From Acestrorhynchus altus (Eukaryota; Chordata; Actinopteri; Characiformes; Acestrorhynchidae), in contig CM067503.1 in assembly GCA_034509495.1 (NCBI GenBank), positions 18,136,600-18,200,599 on the forward strand: DNA of 64,000 nucleotides, given 5' to 3'. The notes beneath the pieces are model-generated. The model saw nothing but the letters and a program-made list of their open reading frames with translations, ran no database searches and was not told the origin of the DNA. This document shows positions 23,678 through 36,790 of this stretch, one piece after another. The position numbers were made by a program, and so were the translations under genes. Numbering within the stretch: the stretch's first letter is position 1; each line of letters starts with the position of its first letter.

Positions 23678-26600
23678 GATTGTGACAAGACTGTCTAGCA
23701 ATGTGAGCCTCACAGTTACTGCAAAATCTGGACACTAATGATGTCTTGCATAATGTGAAACTAAGATTTATACAGGCCTTGCATAATATCAACCTTCACC
23801 CTTTGGAGCCTTTAAACACAGACAAATCTTCATTCAATGTTCATGTGTTTGATGCGGGGCACAAACGAACACTGAGTATTAATTCAACACTGAAGGTGTT
23901 AATTCAGCACTGGGGATTTTGCTGTAAATAAAAACATCTCTGTGTCACAGGAATTATGTTCCTAATAATAGGCAGTTTGTTCCCCCTCCCTGATACAACT
24001 TCAATATTAACAAATGACCAATACAAAAAGGTTGAAACAAAAAGTTCTTTGGATTTTTGACAATTTCAGTGATGTTGCTCCATTCTGACTGTATTTGTAC
24101 GTTTTCAGAAGAATATACCAATATGCATAAAATTAAAGCAAATATACATAAAATGAGTATAGACAGAAGGTTTAGTCTGTATCCATATCTGTATTTTTTG
24201 TTGAGCATGAGCCTTTACATGGAAGTGACCAACTATGGCCCTCAAACACATCAATTCTTCATTGAAAAAAGAGCATTAAAAAAACAACCTATGTAGCAGT
24301 CTTGACTTGTACATGTTTATCCCAATTTTGATTTTGCAATAAGGTTTCTCATCGATATCACTGCAGAGCAGCAGATCACCATCAGATTTAGGCAATAACA
24401 TTGCTGCATAGCCATGTGAGAATTGCTCTGTCTGAGGCCCGAACAAAGAAAAGAGAAGTAAAAAGCAGGGGCGAGCACTAGGCTAAAAGTTAATCTTAGC
24501 TGACCAGCTTTATCACCATTTCAGCTAGCTAATAGCACACCATAGGACAGGATATCAGCATGGTCTGAGAAGACTCTGGAATAAATATGAAAAATAATTA
24601 CAATGTTCTTGTTACAATGATAAAAAAGCTTATTATGTGATGCAATGCCATGGTATGCTATATGATGTGTTTCTCCTGTGTGAATACTACAATAATACAC
24701 CTTTAAGACACATTGAATAGAAGGGCTGTGTGTGTCAGTCGAATCAGATTTGGCCATTCAGTCTGAAGATTTGACTATTTGGTTATGCATCCCCAATACA
24801 GATCTATCTAACAATAGAAACCCCCCTGGCATGAGTGTCTGTACTGATTTCCACTACATTATGTCAAATGGAAAAGAGTCATGGGAACATATTTCTGAGT
24901 GTTTAAAAATCATATAATGAATGATCTGAATTGTGGCCTTTTTTAATTTCAATTCAAATGTTACAATTGACATGTCAATGAATAAACAAATGGGAGATTA
25001 AAATAAATTCACAGCGATGCCGACTATATAACTGGCATCTATTCCTCACCTTTCATGTAATTGATAAGCAAATTCCTGCTTACAGAGTTTGCATTTAAGT
25101 TTGTGAGGATTCTCCATCAAAACCTCAAAATGCCTCCATACATTTAGCCTTTCTCTGAGACATCGTAACCTAACTTAGAACCTATGTCTCAGCTTCTCAG
25201 ATTCAAATTCTCTCAACAGTGAACCACCACTGATTTTCTTGATTTTTCCAGTCCTGCTAGTAAATCATAATATGTTTGTGATGCTTGTACATTTTGTAAG
25301 CTTTCTTGAAACAATATGTAAGCTACTTTTTAAATGTCTCTTACCTTTGTGTGGCCAGGTGCATAAAATAAGTACACCAATATGGTACATGTGTTTAAAT
25401 GAAAAGTTACAAATGAACCTTTGCAACACACACTGTCAATTTCCATCAAATGGTTTCATAGATTGGTAAAAACGCGACGCGAGGAGAAGGTGGAAGTGGT
25501 TGTTCAGAGGGTTGCTTATGAGTAGGCTAATAGGCTAATGTCACTTGCGGCTAAGTAAACTCTCCAGTAGAAACTTCTGAAGCCTCACACTGCTACACCA
25601 CAGTGATTACAGTTGTCTGAGGTACATTTGATGGTAAATTCATTATCTCTCCCTTCCTGTTAATAAACCCTTTTATTTACAGTAATGTCCTGTCTGCATG
25701 TAACACTGCATTTCACTTTTTCAAAAAAGACATTTTACACCTCTCTGACAAGACTGCAATGAGCTTGTTATTTTGTCCAATTTTATGAATAATGCATCAA
25801 AATATGTAGCAAAAAAAAACAACAAAGCCAAGGACTTAGTCATGAACCAATTACTCAACTACAATTAAGTATTTGGAGATGTGGCTTTGAGTGTTACTGT
25901 TACTATGCATCATTTAGTAAACTCATGCACAGGGATCTTCTGTTTACTTCACCACTACATGACTCAAGTACATTTTTAGACCAAAGAGTGAAAACCGAAG
26001 TGGTTCCTGTGGGAAATCATAGCACGCTGATAGGTACCAATGTTTCCCTAGCACCGATTAAACAATGATGAAACTTGTTGTGTTGCTACGTCTAAAGGGG
26101 AAGTATGGAATCAAATAGAGTTGCAAACTGTCAGAATATTGGCACTAAAGGTCAATTTATCATTTATAATTCAGAAGCTGTTGGTGGTCAATAAAGAACA
26201 ATTCATCTAAATACACCTCCAGCAGTAGCTAGCTCCAATTAAAACTACACTGAAGATATGGGTATGTATTTATATGGCACTGCAGAAGTGCTGAAACTGG
26301 ATCTAGGACCTCTCATTTACAATGACTTATGCTAGATCAGAATCCTGCTCTGAAAGGCTTCCTAACTACAGACTCTGTTTATACTTTGGTTGAGCTCTTC
26401 ATTAAGGCTAGATTCAATTTTAAAAAGCTGGAACCAATGTGATTCCCGTGTTTTTGCGATTCTCCTACAGAGAATGAAGAGAGCGAAAACAGGTGCTGGG
26501 AAACTCCGGTTCAGTGAGGAAGCCATGGATGAAACAGCAGATCCCAGAGGAATGAGCTTCTAACTTCTTTTCCATGGTGTGACCTAAACAATGTTCAACC

Positions 26601-26829
26601 ATATGAGTCATTTCCTCAGCTGACTAAATGTGCAACAAACACACATAAACTTGTTTTAATGTTTTGTTAGGACCAGGGGTCCAACTTATGTTCCATATGC
26701 ATGATATCAAAGCTGTTGGAAACAGAGCATGCTGTTATGTCTGATGTAGATATGTAAATGGTTATAGGTGTGGTCTAATTAGACACTGGAACAAGAGGAC
26801 ATAAATTGCTTCCCACACTGCAATATAAA
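23678..26829. other. No gene recognised
   Basis: AT-rich sequence without an identifiable transposon. A modestly GC-richer segment at about 26,450-26,580 has no splice-bounded coding frame that I can defend. Confidence 0.55.
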
Positions 26830-27530
26830 AAGGCTCTCAGAGGCTGCTTTTGGATAGTATACCTCTTGATGAGAGATCATTGACTGATAGACATTTCTCT
26901 ACAACTCATTTGAAGGAATTGTGCCTAATTAACAGACTTTAAGAGCGGGCACATCATTGGACTGAAAGAAACAAGTAATTTCCATGAACTGCCCACCATC
27001 TAGGCCATTCTGACCAAGTCACTATTGCCTTTCTTTGTGATGGTTTTGTGAATTAGAAACCTGGACTGTTACGGACTGGAATCATATAATTTTTAGCACC
27101 AAATCCAGGTTTTATTTGACATCTGACGATGGTCAGGTTTGAGTACGGAGGCCTTGTCCTGAGGGCTTTAATCCTACCTTTGCCGTTTAGTGACACACTG
27201 CCCCAAATGTTCGATCTGAGGAGCCATCACATACAACAGTAAGTCACCCTTATGAGGGACACTAATAGCTCAATGATATGTGCAGGACATCCTGCGGCCA
27301 TGTGTTGCCTCTCATGCATGGCTTTCAACTGGTATTTTTCAGCAGAATAATACTTGTCCACACACATTTATGGCATCAGCTAGGGTTCAACAACCTAGAA
27401 GTATGCAGGATCTACAGGCCCAACTGCAACATCTATAGGCAAATGTGCCACAGGGGATGCCATACGAAATCTGTATGCCTACATGACCAACTGTATCTAC
27501 TTCCCCCAACATGGTAATAGAGCATTATTT
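26830..27530 (+). pseudogene. Tc1/mariner transposase pseudogene, nearly full length
   Basis: In order on the plus strand: ERGHIIGLKET-like start, SDDGQV...VRRPCPEGFNPTFA (the DDE block with WRR(P)GERFNP), YVQDILRPCV, FQQNNTCPHTFMASARVQ (the second catalytic aspartate replaced in this copy), and QAQLQHL.ANVPQGMPYE at the end. Stops and frameshifts are frequent, so it is dead. Confidence 0.8.
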
Positions 27531-27570
27531 TAATTGTTCAGTTACCCCCAATAAACTTATCTGTTCAATT

Positions 27571-27581
27571 ACACACACACA

Positions 27582-27651
<70 letters not shown>

Positions 27652-27671
27652 ATATATATATAGAGAGAGAG
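27571..27671. repeat. (CA)n(TA)n(GA)n compound microsatellite
   Basis: CA to 27,649, then TATATATATATA, then GAGAGAGAG. Directly after the transposase relic. Confidence 0.98.
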
Positions 27672-29057
27672 CAGGCTTGGAAGAGAAGTGGGGGTGATGA
27701 GAGTGAAGGAAATGTGCTTTCTAATACATCAACTTTCACGGCAACGCACCTAACATTACTGCTCCCAGTTCACTAGTTTCTTTTTGGATCTAATGCTCTT
27801 CAGAGATGCTAGGATGGGAAAATCACTGACAAGGTCAATAAGTCATAATGCTTAATGACTGTTCTGTGGGAGTATATGAAGCCATTTCCAACCAAATAGC
27901 AAAGGTACTAAAAAGGGTTCTTTGGAGTGAACTACAGAACATTGTTTTTAGAAAAAAGCATGAGGACTTCATGATAAACAAAAAACCTTTTCCACTTAGC
28001 AATTTTTTCTGTAGAATATTTCCTTAAAGGAAATGAGTGGGTCACATTGAAATATATTTCATTTAGCCCATTCAGCAACTTGAACTGCTTTCTATAGTTA
28101 TTGGTTAAATGATGCCTTAATAAAGTCCACAATGATTGATTATATGTATGTATGTATGAAGGCTTCTGTGTTCGTCTATTTGTGGGAACCCAGTAAGAAC
28201 CCTCTTATCTAATAAGACGAAATGGCATTAACTACAGTCATTTTTACTTTAAAGTTTAAAGTTGTTGACCAAAGTTTAAAAAACATTGCGTGCAAAGGCA
28301 TGGCTATCCTGAAGATCCAGTTGCTTGCTGGAAGGGAGGCTGTATCTTCATGAATGTGTCCTTTGAGTGGCGGCAACCATGGACAGGCTGCATTTATGGT
28401 CTAATGGGGGGTGATGGGACTTCAAACAGGGCTGTCACTGTGAACTGCTGTTATTATGGTCTATCATAACGGGCCGGCTTAGTCATGTCCGTGGCCTCTG
28501 CTCTCCATAGCCTTAAATTACACTGTTACAGTGTGTGAGCGAGGTTTTGAAAAAGTTTCTAAATGTGGAAGAGAGAGAAGACGGCATGCTTTGAAATTGC
28601 AAACCTGCTCTGAAAGGCTCTTTATCAGTCCTTTAATATTCTTTTAATATTCAATTTCTTCAGCAACAAGTCCCCATGAAAATCTCAATGGTTATTCTCT
28701 CCATCTGGGAAGCATCCGATTCCTGATTGTGAATGACTGAGCACTGTGGGTGTGTGTGTAATGCATATTTAACATGGGGCATCAGATGAAAACAAACCCT
28801 TGCACCATTAGAGAATTCCCTGCTCCGCACGCAAGGTTGTGATGGGGAAGTTAAGATGCCAGCCAGGCAGGCAATTGACAGCTGCAGAATATGAGCACAA
28901 CACTCCTTAAACACACTCACACACCCACAGGGGCTCAGTATGGGGGTGGATTAGGATGATTTCTGGGGCCTAGTGATTCCTGATTTTAAGACTTTCTGGA
29001 AGACTCGAGAGGCAACAGGCCAATAGAAATGTTTTCAAGAGGCCCACAATTCTTACT

Positions 29058-29060
<3 letters not shown>
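27672..29060. other. No gene recognised; two GC-richer blocks
   Basis: A gaaccc-like MITE end is at about 27,905-27,930 and a short (TATG)n at 28,142-28,158. Blocks at 28,290-28,520 and 28,790-28,900 are less AT-rich and not obviously repetitive. They may be conserved non-coding DNA, but sequence alone cannot show this. Confidence 0.5.

Positions 29061-29089
<29 letters not shown>
29061..29089. repeat. (CA)n microsatellite
   Basis: About 14 CA units. Paired with the GT tract at 29,182. Confidence 0.97.
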
Positions 29090-29094
<5 letters not shown>

Positions 29095-29179
29095 ACACAC
29101 CCACATATGTGCTCTCATGTGACAGGCATATTTAAACTTGATACCCAGGGACATATACACAAAGCTGGGATTAAATTCC

Positions 29180-29181
<2 letters not shown>

Positions 29182-29260
<79 letters not shown>

Positions 29261-29282
29261 ATGTGTGTGTGTGTGTGTGTAT
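29182..29282. repeat. (TG)n microsatellite
   Basis: About 50 TG units with TATG and CATG interruptions. Confidence 0.98.
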
Positions 29283-29366
29283 GCAAGTCTGTGCAGTAAC
29301 ATTTCTTTTTTCCAGTAAAAAAAAGGCAAGATCCTCTTTGTTTTAAGTCATTAATTAAATCCTTGC

Positions 29367-29438
29367 TTCATTCATTCATTCATTCATTCATTCATTCATT
29401 CATTCATTCATTCATTCATTCATTCATTCATTCATTCA
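29367..29438. repeat. (TTCA)18 microsatellite
   Basis: 18 perfect tetranucleotide units. Confidence 0.99.
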
Positions 29439-29714
29439 ATTTGACAGACAACCCATAACATTTCCATTTGGTTAATAAATACAATACATGCCAGTGATGT
29501 TAGCAGGTCTAGACTTCTAGTGAATTTGCTTCTAATTTGCACTGCTTTCTTATTTCATGCATGTAATGTAATGTGTTTAATTAAAAATTATATTATCAGC
29601 CTAATGATGAGAGTGATGTGTCAATCTTCAAGTATTCATTAAGTGTAGTTAGAGATATCATTTACAATATATGTACATGCATAAGTAATAGATTAGTAGA
29701 TGTTTCTAATAGTT

Positions 29715-30150
29715 GTTTCCAATCCCACCATTCAGTTTATCAGCTCCAGTACCAATACAGGAGCCCTTTGTAGTTCTATAATTACAGATGGAAGGCCATC
29801 TGTTTCTCTGCAAACTTCTTTTTTCCTGTTTTCAATTGTCAAGACCCCACAAGACCACCAGTGAGAGAGGTCCTTCTTAGTCATTTCTGGACTGAGAATA
29901 GTCCACCAACCAGATATATCTAGCCAACAGCGTCCTGTGAGCACTGATGAAGGACTAGAGGATGACCAACACAAACTGTGCAGAAGCAAATGAGCTAATA
30001 TCTACAAGGTAGAGCAAATAGATAGGAATGTCTAGTACAGTGGGCAGTGAAAGGACAGGTGTCCACCCACACCAGCACAACACACCACCATCATGTCAAT
30101 GCCAGTGTTAATAATACCTGCTAAGTGGTGATCATGTGGGGTCCTGACAC
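29715..30150 (-). mobile_element. Dispersed non-autonomous element, longest copy in window
   Basis: It carries 'ctttgtagttctataattacaga', 'ctgatgaaggactagaggatgacc' and 'accagcacaacacaccacc', blocks that I associate with an abundant repeat of catfish and characin genomes. Partial copies occur at 15,720-15,875 and probably 42,605-42,720. The open frame 29,732-29,989 is not a gene. Confidence 0.65.
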
Positions 30151-31129
30151 TTGAATATGAGGGAGAAATTTATTCTTGTCCATTAAGGTGCCATTTGTAC
30201 AATCAAGTTGTCTGAATATGAGCTTTAATCTGTCTTTTCATACAAAGGAATTAACATGGTCAAAGTATTGTTTTTTGAATAAACTCTTAAAAATTCTTCA
30301 AGTTAAAATAACAGTCTTTCAATGCAGTCTAATTTCAATTTGGACCTCACATACAAATAGAGTGTCAAATCCAGGGAGTCAAATCACCCCAATAAGCATA
30401 AGAAGTGAATTGAGATTAGATTTATTTCACAGTTGGTAATGAGACACAGCTGGTCCGAATGCTGTTAAAACACTAAGTATGGTCTAACTTGGAAACTAAG
30501 AGGAACAAGAACAAACAAATCTCATAAACAGAAAAACATTTTCTTATTAACTAGCCTTAATTTACAAATATAGTTTGTTACACATGTACAGGGCATTTCA
30601 AAATTAAAGGCACCCACAGTTAATATTAATTAAATTAAATGTATGTAAATGTGTAGACATGCATTTATTTATCTATTAATTTATTTTTTATATAATATTT
30701 GACAAATAGTCTGAAATGTATTCTCACAAAATTCACTTTCAGAAAAGTGAAAATTCAGAAAAACAGTCCCCAAAAGTGTCCAGTTTCTTCTGTAATACTG
30801 TAGGTAATAAAAAGACCCACATACTAAATAATGTACCCTACAGCAGGCAGATTTCTATCCAAGGGATTTTATGAGAAGAATATTTACCAGCAGTAAGTAG
30901 TTTTTAAATAAATAGTTTGCCAATACCGAAAACGCTGGGGAAAAACACCATTTTGACTGGAAATGTTTGACTGCATTTACATAAGCTTAAACCGAAACCC
31001 ATCTTGTCCAACAGACTTCAAACTCCAATAACTCTCTCGTTTATGTTCTCTCCAATAAATGAACAAACAGAACATTCCAAGTACAGTACTTTCATTTTGT
31101 GCACCTTTGTCTTAGCTTGTAGGTGATTA
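30151..31129. other. No gene recognised
   Basis: AT-rich; the frame at 30,176-30,439 has no known relative. Confidence 0.6.
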
Positions 31130-31580
31130 TCTACACTATATATCTAATATTCTAGTGAATACATTGAGTTACTTTATGGTGCACCCACTGCAGACAGATA
31201 TGCAAATGCACACAGCGGGACTAGTCCCTGGAGAGAAGTACTGCCAATAGAAAAGGACTCCCTGGAGCAAATAAACATGCCATGCCTAATATCAGGTCTG
31301 GGCTAGAGAGGTATAAAGTCCCCAGAACTGACATGTGGAGCATTAGAACAGGGTTTTCTGGAATTAAAACGCTCCATCCAGTACTTTTAGGATGAGTTAG
31401 GCAGTTGTGGATGAGGTGGTGATCATCCAACATCCTGACTTCACTAACGCTCTTGTTGCTAAATGCAGTCAAATCCTGTCTCAAAAATTAGAGATGCTCC
31501 AAACTAGAACCCTTTACCTGGAGTATAGAGGAAAAAATCAATGAATGAGCAGTTGCCCAATAATTTTGTCCATACAATGT
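31130..31580. mobile_element. Tc1-type non-autonomous element (copy 1 of 3)
   Basis: The internal blocks 'gagagaagtactgccaatag' and 'gaggtataaagtcccc' belong to a common fish Tc1-like element. The right end reads 'gcccaataattttgtccat', a diverged form of the terminus CAAAAGTATTGGGACAC seen at 58.76 kb. The transposase core is missing. Confidence 0.65.
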
Positions 31581-32437
31581 ATCTTCAAAATAAAAGAAAC
31601 AATGTATGTCCATATTTTGCAGTATATGTAAAATAAAATAAAATATTGGAAAGATAAAATAAAATGGAATTCTTTAAAGAAATTAGAAGACTATATAAAG
31701 GATTTTTGAGCTGCCTCCAGGAACATTTTCATGTATTTGTTTTAAATACATTTTCATTTTCTCCTGGAAAAAACAACAACAACAAAAAAAAAACCTAAAA
31801 ACCCAACCATTGTATCTGGATTATTGTCTTCAGTACAATATTTAATTTCTGTGAAACAAACCTTTGGTATTTGGCAAGGACATGGACATGGACCTCAGAT
31901 TCATACCTTAGTGAAAAAAAGCCAAGAATGATCAATGACAATGCACAGAACTCACAGGAACTTAAAAGCATAAGTAAATTATATTCATGAGGTAAATGAA
32001 ATATTCTAGTCTGCTCAGTATATCAAAGGCTTTGTTTTTTCCTTCTCTGTTTACTGCTGGTCTCTTCTTTTTCCTCCATTCAAACTTTGGCCTCTGAAAG
32101 GTATTTTATCTGGACCAATAACCCTTTGAAGCCTTCTCCCTCTCAGACAGTGCACCATGATGTCATTAAACACTGCCAAGTGTGTTGGACCTTTGCATAC
32201 TTCCAGTTCAAACAGGGGGGTTGGGGGGGTCGGCAAGGACCTTCTGTTTACTGCAGAACACTTAAGACATACCTTCCTCTCTTCAAGCTTACAAATTATG
32301 CCTCAGGCCATGAGGATCCCTGCCAAGAAATAGTCACGCAACAAGTCAGGCAATGAAGAAACCCAGCAAAACTGTCCTCTGCCACTTCACATTCAGAGCA
32401 ATTACTCCATTATGGGTTTGAAACCATAGTGCATACA
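31581..32437. other. No gene recognised; GC-richer block at about 32,050-32,360
   Basis: Both strands of 32,051-32,356 are open for 61-89 codons, which usually reflects composition. No splice-bounded frame was identified. A G-run (32,215-32,229) lies inside. Confidence 0.5.
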
Positions 32438-32540
<103 letters not shown>

Positions 32541-34965
32541 ATAAACACACTTTTTTCTGTTGCACAGTCATTGGGTTTGTTTCTGTCTCAAACTTGGACT
32601 CACATGCTTCTGTTACACACAGTGAGTTTTTTGAACAAGGACTAAGTGTAGCCTTGGTTCATCCAGTTCAGGGATGCTTCCCCATTAAAAATCCCATTTT
32701 CTCCCAGCTTACAAAGCAGTCCAAAATGTCTAATTTTCCTGAGGCATTAGGCCAAAGAGGATGGATCTGGAGGTTCTGGGTTAAACGTGTGGATGTGTTC
32801 TAGGCTTGATGGCAGAGTAAACAGCCCTGTGATTGGAAAAGACTACAGATACAGAACAACAGTCAATAACTAGTAGTACCATAGTAGACAAGCTATTGTA
32901 TTATTAATAACAAAATAAAACAAAATAACCATATATATATTTACCATATGATGAAACTATTATTTTATGTCCAAAATTATTCACTCATTTCAATGTTATT
33001 AATTATATATTAACAAATATGTTTTATTCATTGTTTTATTATGAAAGAAAATAAAAGACATACATACAATAATGTATCTAACTCACCACTTCTGCATAGA
33101 TCCATTTCATGCATTAGTTTATGAGTTCAGTAACAGATCTTCTGATAAATCCCAGATAAATCTAAGTCCCTTCATTATAAAAACTATACAATGCACACTG
33201 GATGGATGAGATAATGTAGAATTTAGAATTCTTCATAAACATAACACTAACACCAGTGTATCACTATCAGACAAACATCTCTATTTTACTGTTCTTCACT
33301 TTTTGACAGAATGAACTTGCCAGTTTTTCTCTATATTGTATTAAAGATTAATAATGAACAAATATAAATGCTTCAAAAAAACAAATGTGACTATGATTAT
33401 ATTTTACCACAAAAATGTACACCAGAGTTTTATTGTCATTAATTACATAAAGTAGCTTTAATACAAATGGATGTGAATATAATTGTTAATATAATTGTGA
33501 ATTAATCATGTATTGGTATTTTTAATGGATATTCAAAATTATTGAGACCAAACTAATAATTTATATTATACATTTATACAACAAAATAATAAATCCTAAA
33601 TATAAAACGTAACTCCAAATTCAATTTTCCGAAGATTAACAGCACATTATATTAGATTTACCTCTCCTATATCCAAGTGCAATTATTCTAACCTAGGAAT
33701 GTTCAGGTTCTAAATCACCAGTTGATTCATTGACAGCACATTTTCATTAACTGAATGTGTACAATGTAAATTGTAAAGGTAAATATTAAAAATGTTTTGA
33801 AAAGGCAAAAAACAGTATAAAACAGAAGCCTTGAAAAGCACATATCCATATAGACATCATTTATATACAGTACATTACTAATAAAAATATGCCCAAAGTA
33901 ATTTTGTTGGAAAAACACGTTTAAGGACAGTGTGGGATACTGACACCATGTAACACAAACCTGGGGTGTCCATCACTCAACTGCCTGACATGCCTTCAAC
34001 TGTACCATGCAATATAGATTACTGGCATTAGGCCAAGCAACATGATCCATGATCCAAATTTGGCATTACAGAAACATCTACAACACTCAAGGTTCTGGAC
34101 TGTCAAAGCAAACAAATCATTAAAATGCAGCTTCAAGATGTTGTATTTTATTTTATTATAGTTTAGCTGTACATGGTTAAAAAACACTCATTCTAATTTT
34201 TCAGAAAAATAGGAAAAAGGACTGAATATAAAAAAACTCTCATTTTACAATACTTCTGTTCTCAGACCAAGAAATTAACTCTTTAATTACATCCAAGGAA
34301 TATATGTTAAACCAGTGACACTCAGTAATACAAGCATTATAATCCTTTCAGAATGCTCACGGACAAGTTCCAACAAAGGCGCTGGACCAAGACATCATTC
34401 CTCTTTATTATTCCTCATCACAGGATACAAAGGCACAAAGCAGCTCTTTAAAATCTGTCTTTGCTCAATATTGATCAGCTGTAACTGTGCCAGGTGACTG
34501 AAAATGTAACACCCTACACCCTTCCAAATGCATCTGAGAAATTCACTCCTGGCTCTTTAATTCTGGCAGTGATTACTGTGATGTGATTTGTAGTAGTGGT
34601 GTAATAATGACGTAAGTGGTGGTGGTTTTAGCTTGTACGGCACCCTGTGGAACAACAAGATCTTATTAAATAGGTACATATATGACTTATATGTATGTAT
34701 GTACTTATATATTTGACTATGTTATGAATTTATTGGGACACATTGGGACAACTTGTACATGCTTGTTTTGTACATATATTACAAAGCATATTAAGCTCCC
34801 ATCCACTGGTTGTGCTGTTTGCCAAATAATCACAAGCCAGCCTGTTGTATACACAAAGATGAATTGAGAATACAGTGCTGGCACAGTAGACTGCTTTTCT
34901 CCCGTACAGAGCTTTGAAAAAGAGATGAATTAACAGAAACTCGTGAAATGGTAAGAATGTCATTG
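32541..34965. other. No gene recognised
   Basis: Very AT-rich, especially 32,880-34,210. No named repeat and no exon-like block. Confidence 0.6.
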
Positions 34966-34969
34966 TTAT

Positions 34970-35372
34970 GGTTTGGGTTAGGTCTAGAGGCTGGTTAAGT
35001 GTAGGTTATGTTTAGGTTAGAGTTTAGGTTAGGATTAGGTAAAAGGTTAGGTTAGGCATACATTATGTTTAGGTGACATTTAAGGTAAATTTTATGTCAC
35101 AGTAAAGATTAGGCTTAGAGTTAGGGTAAGGTTAAGTAAATGTTATCTTTATGTTACACATAAGACTATATTTAGGTTCAGTGCAGGTCATGTTTAGGTT
35201 ATAGTTAAGGTTAGGATTAGAGAAAGGGTTTGACTTTCTGTAGGTTATATTTAGGTTAGGGTAAAATGAAGTGTAGGTTATCTTTAAGTTATACTAATGG
35301 TTATGTTTAGGTTAGGTGTAGTTTATGTTTAGGCTACCGTTAAGGTTAAGTTAGGTGTGCATTATTTTAGCT
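34970..35372 (+). repeat. Degenerate GTTAGG/GTTATG minisatellite
   Basis: A 400-base array of diverged 'taggttatgtttaggtta' and 'ggttaggattaggt' units. The unit resembles the vertebrate telomere repeat (TTAGGG) but most copies have TTAGGTTA or TTATGTTTAGG instead. A higher-order spacing of roughly 45-60 bases is visible between the 'taggttatgtttagg' blocks. Confidence 0.8.
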
Positions 35373-36599
35373 ATGTAATATTCTCTGTACAAATTGTACA
35401 ATTTCTTTTTGGTCACATCCTACAAATCTTGATTGAGACCAGGCTGTGTGGAAGACTGACAACTGACTGACTGTTTTTTATTCATCTGTATTAGTACTGT
35501 AAAACATTTGATACACCACCCCACATCTCAGACTTTAACCTAGTGATGCTAAACATTTAAATAAAACAAAAGGTAATAGATGAGCAACAGAAAACAGTTT
35601 TGAATTTTTTTGGATCTCCAATTCCACGCATGTATTTTAGCTTTGTAGCATGAGTTTCTGGTATGAATGGCCAATGATTGATTCTTTCCAACAACTGAAT
35701 GAATCATTATTATATGGTCTTCATCATGTGTTTGGCAAGAATGCATTCTACATAGCAACAAGAGAACTACCAGTGTCTCACAAGACAAAACACTTGTATT
35801 TTTACACAAAAATAGCTGACATCCTGCATCCAGAACAGGCACTTTCATATCCAATGAGGACAAAAGTCCATAGCCTGACAGGAAAGCCTTTCGAAAGCGG
35901 ACCTGTGTCTGGGTTTTGACGTAAGAATGACGTGTATAAGCCACTGGGACCAATTCCTGTGGCTAGTATTCTTCCTTATTCTTGATCCTAGTTTTGAACT
36001 AGGGGGATAAGCTAGTTCCTCCCAAGACTGCAGAGTTTAGAATAGTTGAAATGTTATTATGATACACAATAGATTTTTCTAAACCTCCTTGACATTGTTT
36101 GTACTAACTGCAAGTTTCATTACAAAGAGTGTAATGAGACCTAGATTAAGTGCAGTAAACTGAATGAAATGGTATGGGAGTATGGGATAATACTTGAATA
36201 GAAGTTTTTATGTAAGTGCCTCTACTGATAGATTTTGTCTACTTTTAGTAATATTACAATAAATGCAGTGTATAATAAAAATGTCTTTAAAAATCTTGAT
36301 ATATTTTTACCATATCACCCAGATGCACTATGAAGCACTATGTAGTAAATTCCATTTAATATGCTTACTTGCTTCATCTTTTATAATTATTTTATATAAT
36401 AATATAAAATAATAATATGCTAGCTGCATGGCAAAGTGTATTTGCACAGTATTTATAAGCTATAGATATGACCCTCAAAATATACTTTCCTTACTCATCC
36501 CTAAAACCGAGAGCAAACATCATGTAACACCATGCCTAAAACAGTAACACACACAACAGTCAAAATAATGTGAGTCACACATGCACTTGCCAAACTCAC
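35373..36599. other. No gene recognised; two opposed open frames at 35,549-35,953
   Basis: A 134-codon frame on minus and an 89-codon frame on plus overlap here. Neither has a protein that I know or visible splice context. They could be chance or an old transposon. A 7-base-arm palindrome (CCTAGTT..AACTAGG) is at about 35,986-36,002. Confidence 0.5.
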
Positions 36600-36790
36600 G
36601 CTCTTAAGTAATGGTGCTCACAAGTCCACTGTGCTTGCACATGGTGGAATCTGTCCTCCACATTTCACCCATCCACAGACAGTGATACACACGCATACAT
36701 AATTCACACATTAGGGGGCAGTAAGCACATGTGCCTGGAGCGGTGGGCAGAGCTATCCCCGGTGCCCGGGGAGCAGCTAGAGAAATCATG
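36600..36790. repeat. Dispersed repeat, copy of the 1.70-1.96 kb block
   Basis: It shares 'ccactgtgcttgcacat', 'gtcctccacattt' and 'gggggcagtaagcacatgtgcc' with 1,738-1,833 in the same order. It continues into 'cggtgcccggggagcag', a block familiar from many fish genomes. Confidence 0.7.

Noticed and set aside
32051..32356. Overlapping frames on both strands as an exon
   Set aside because: Opposed open frames point to base composition, and no frame shows conserved residues that I know.
34970..35372. True interstitial telomere (TTAGGG)n
   Set aside because: No run of exact TTAGGG units; the array consists of related but different units, so it is described as telomere-like only.
35549..35953. 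134-codon minus-strand frame as a gene
   Set aside because: No family resemblance, no splice context, and an opposed open frame covers the same bases.
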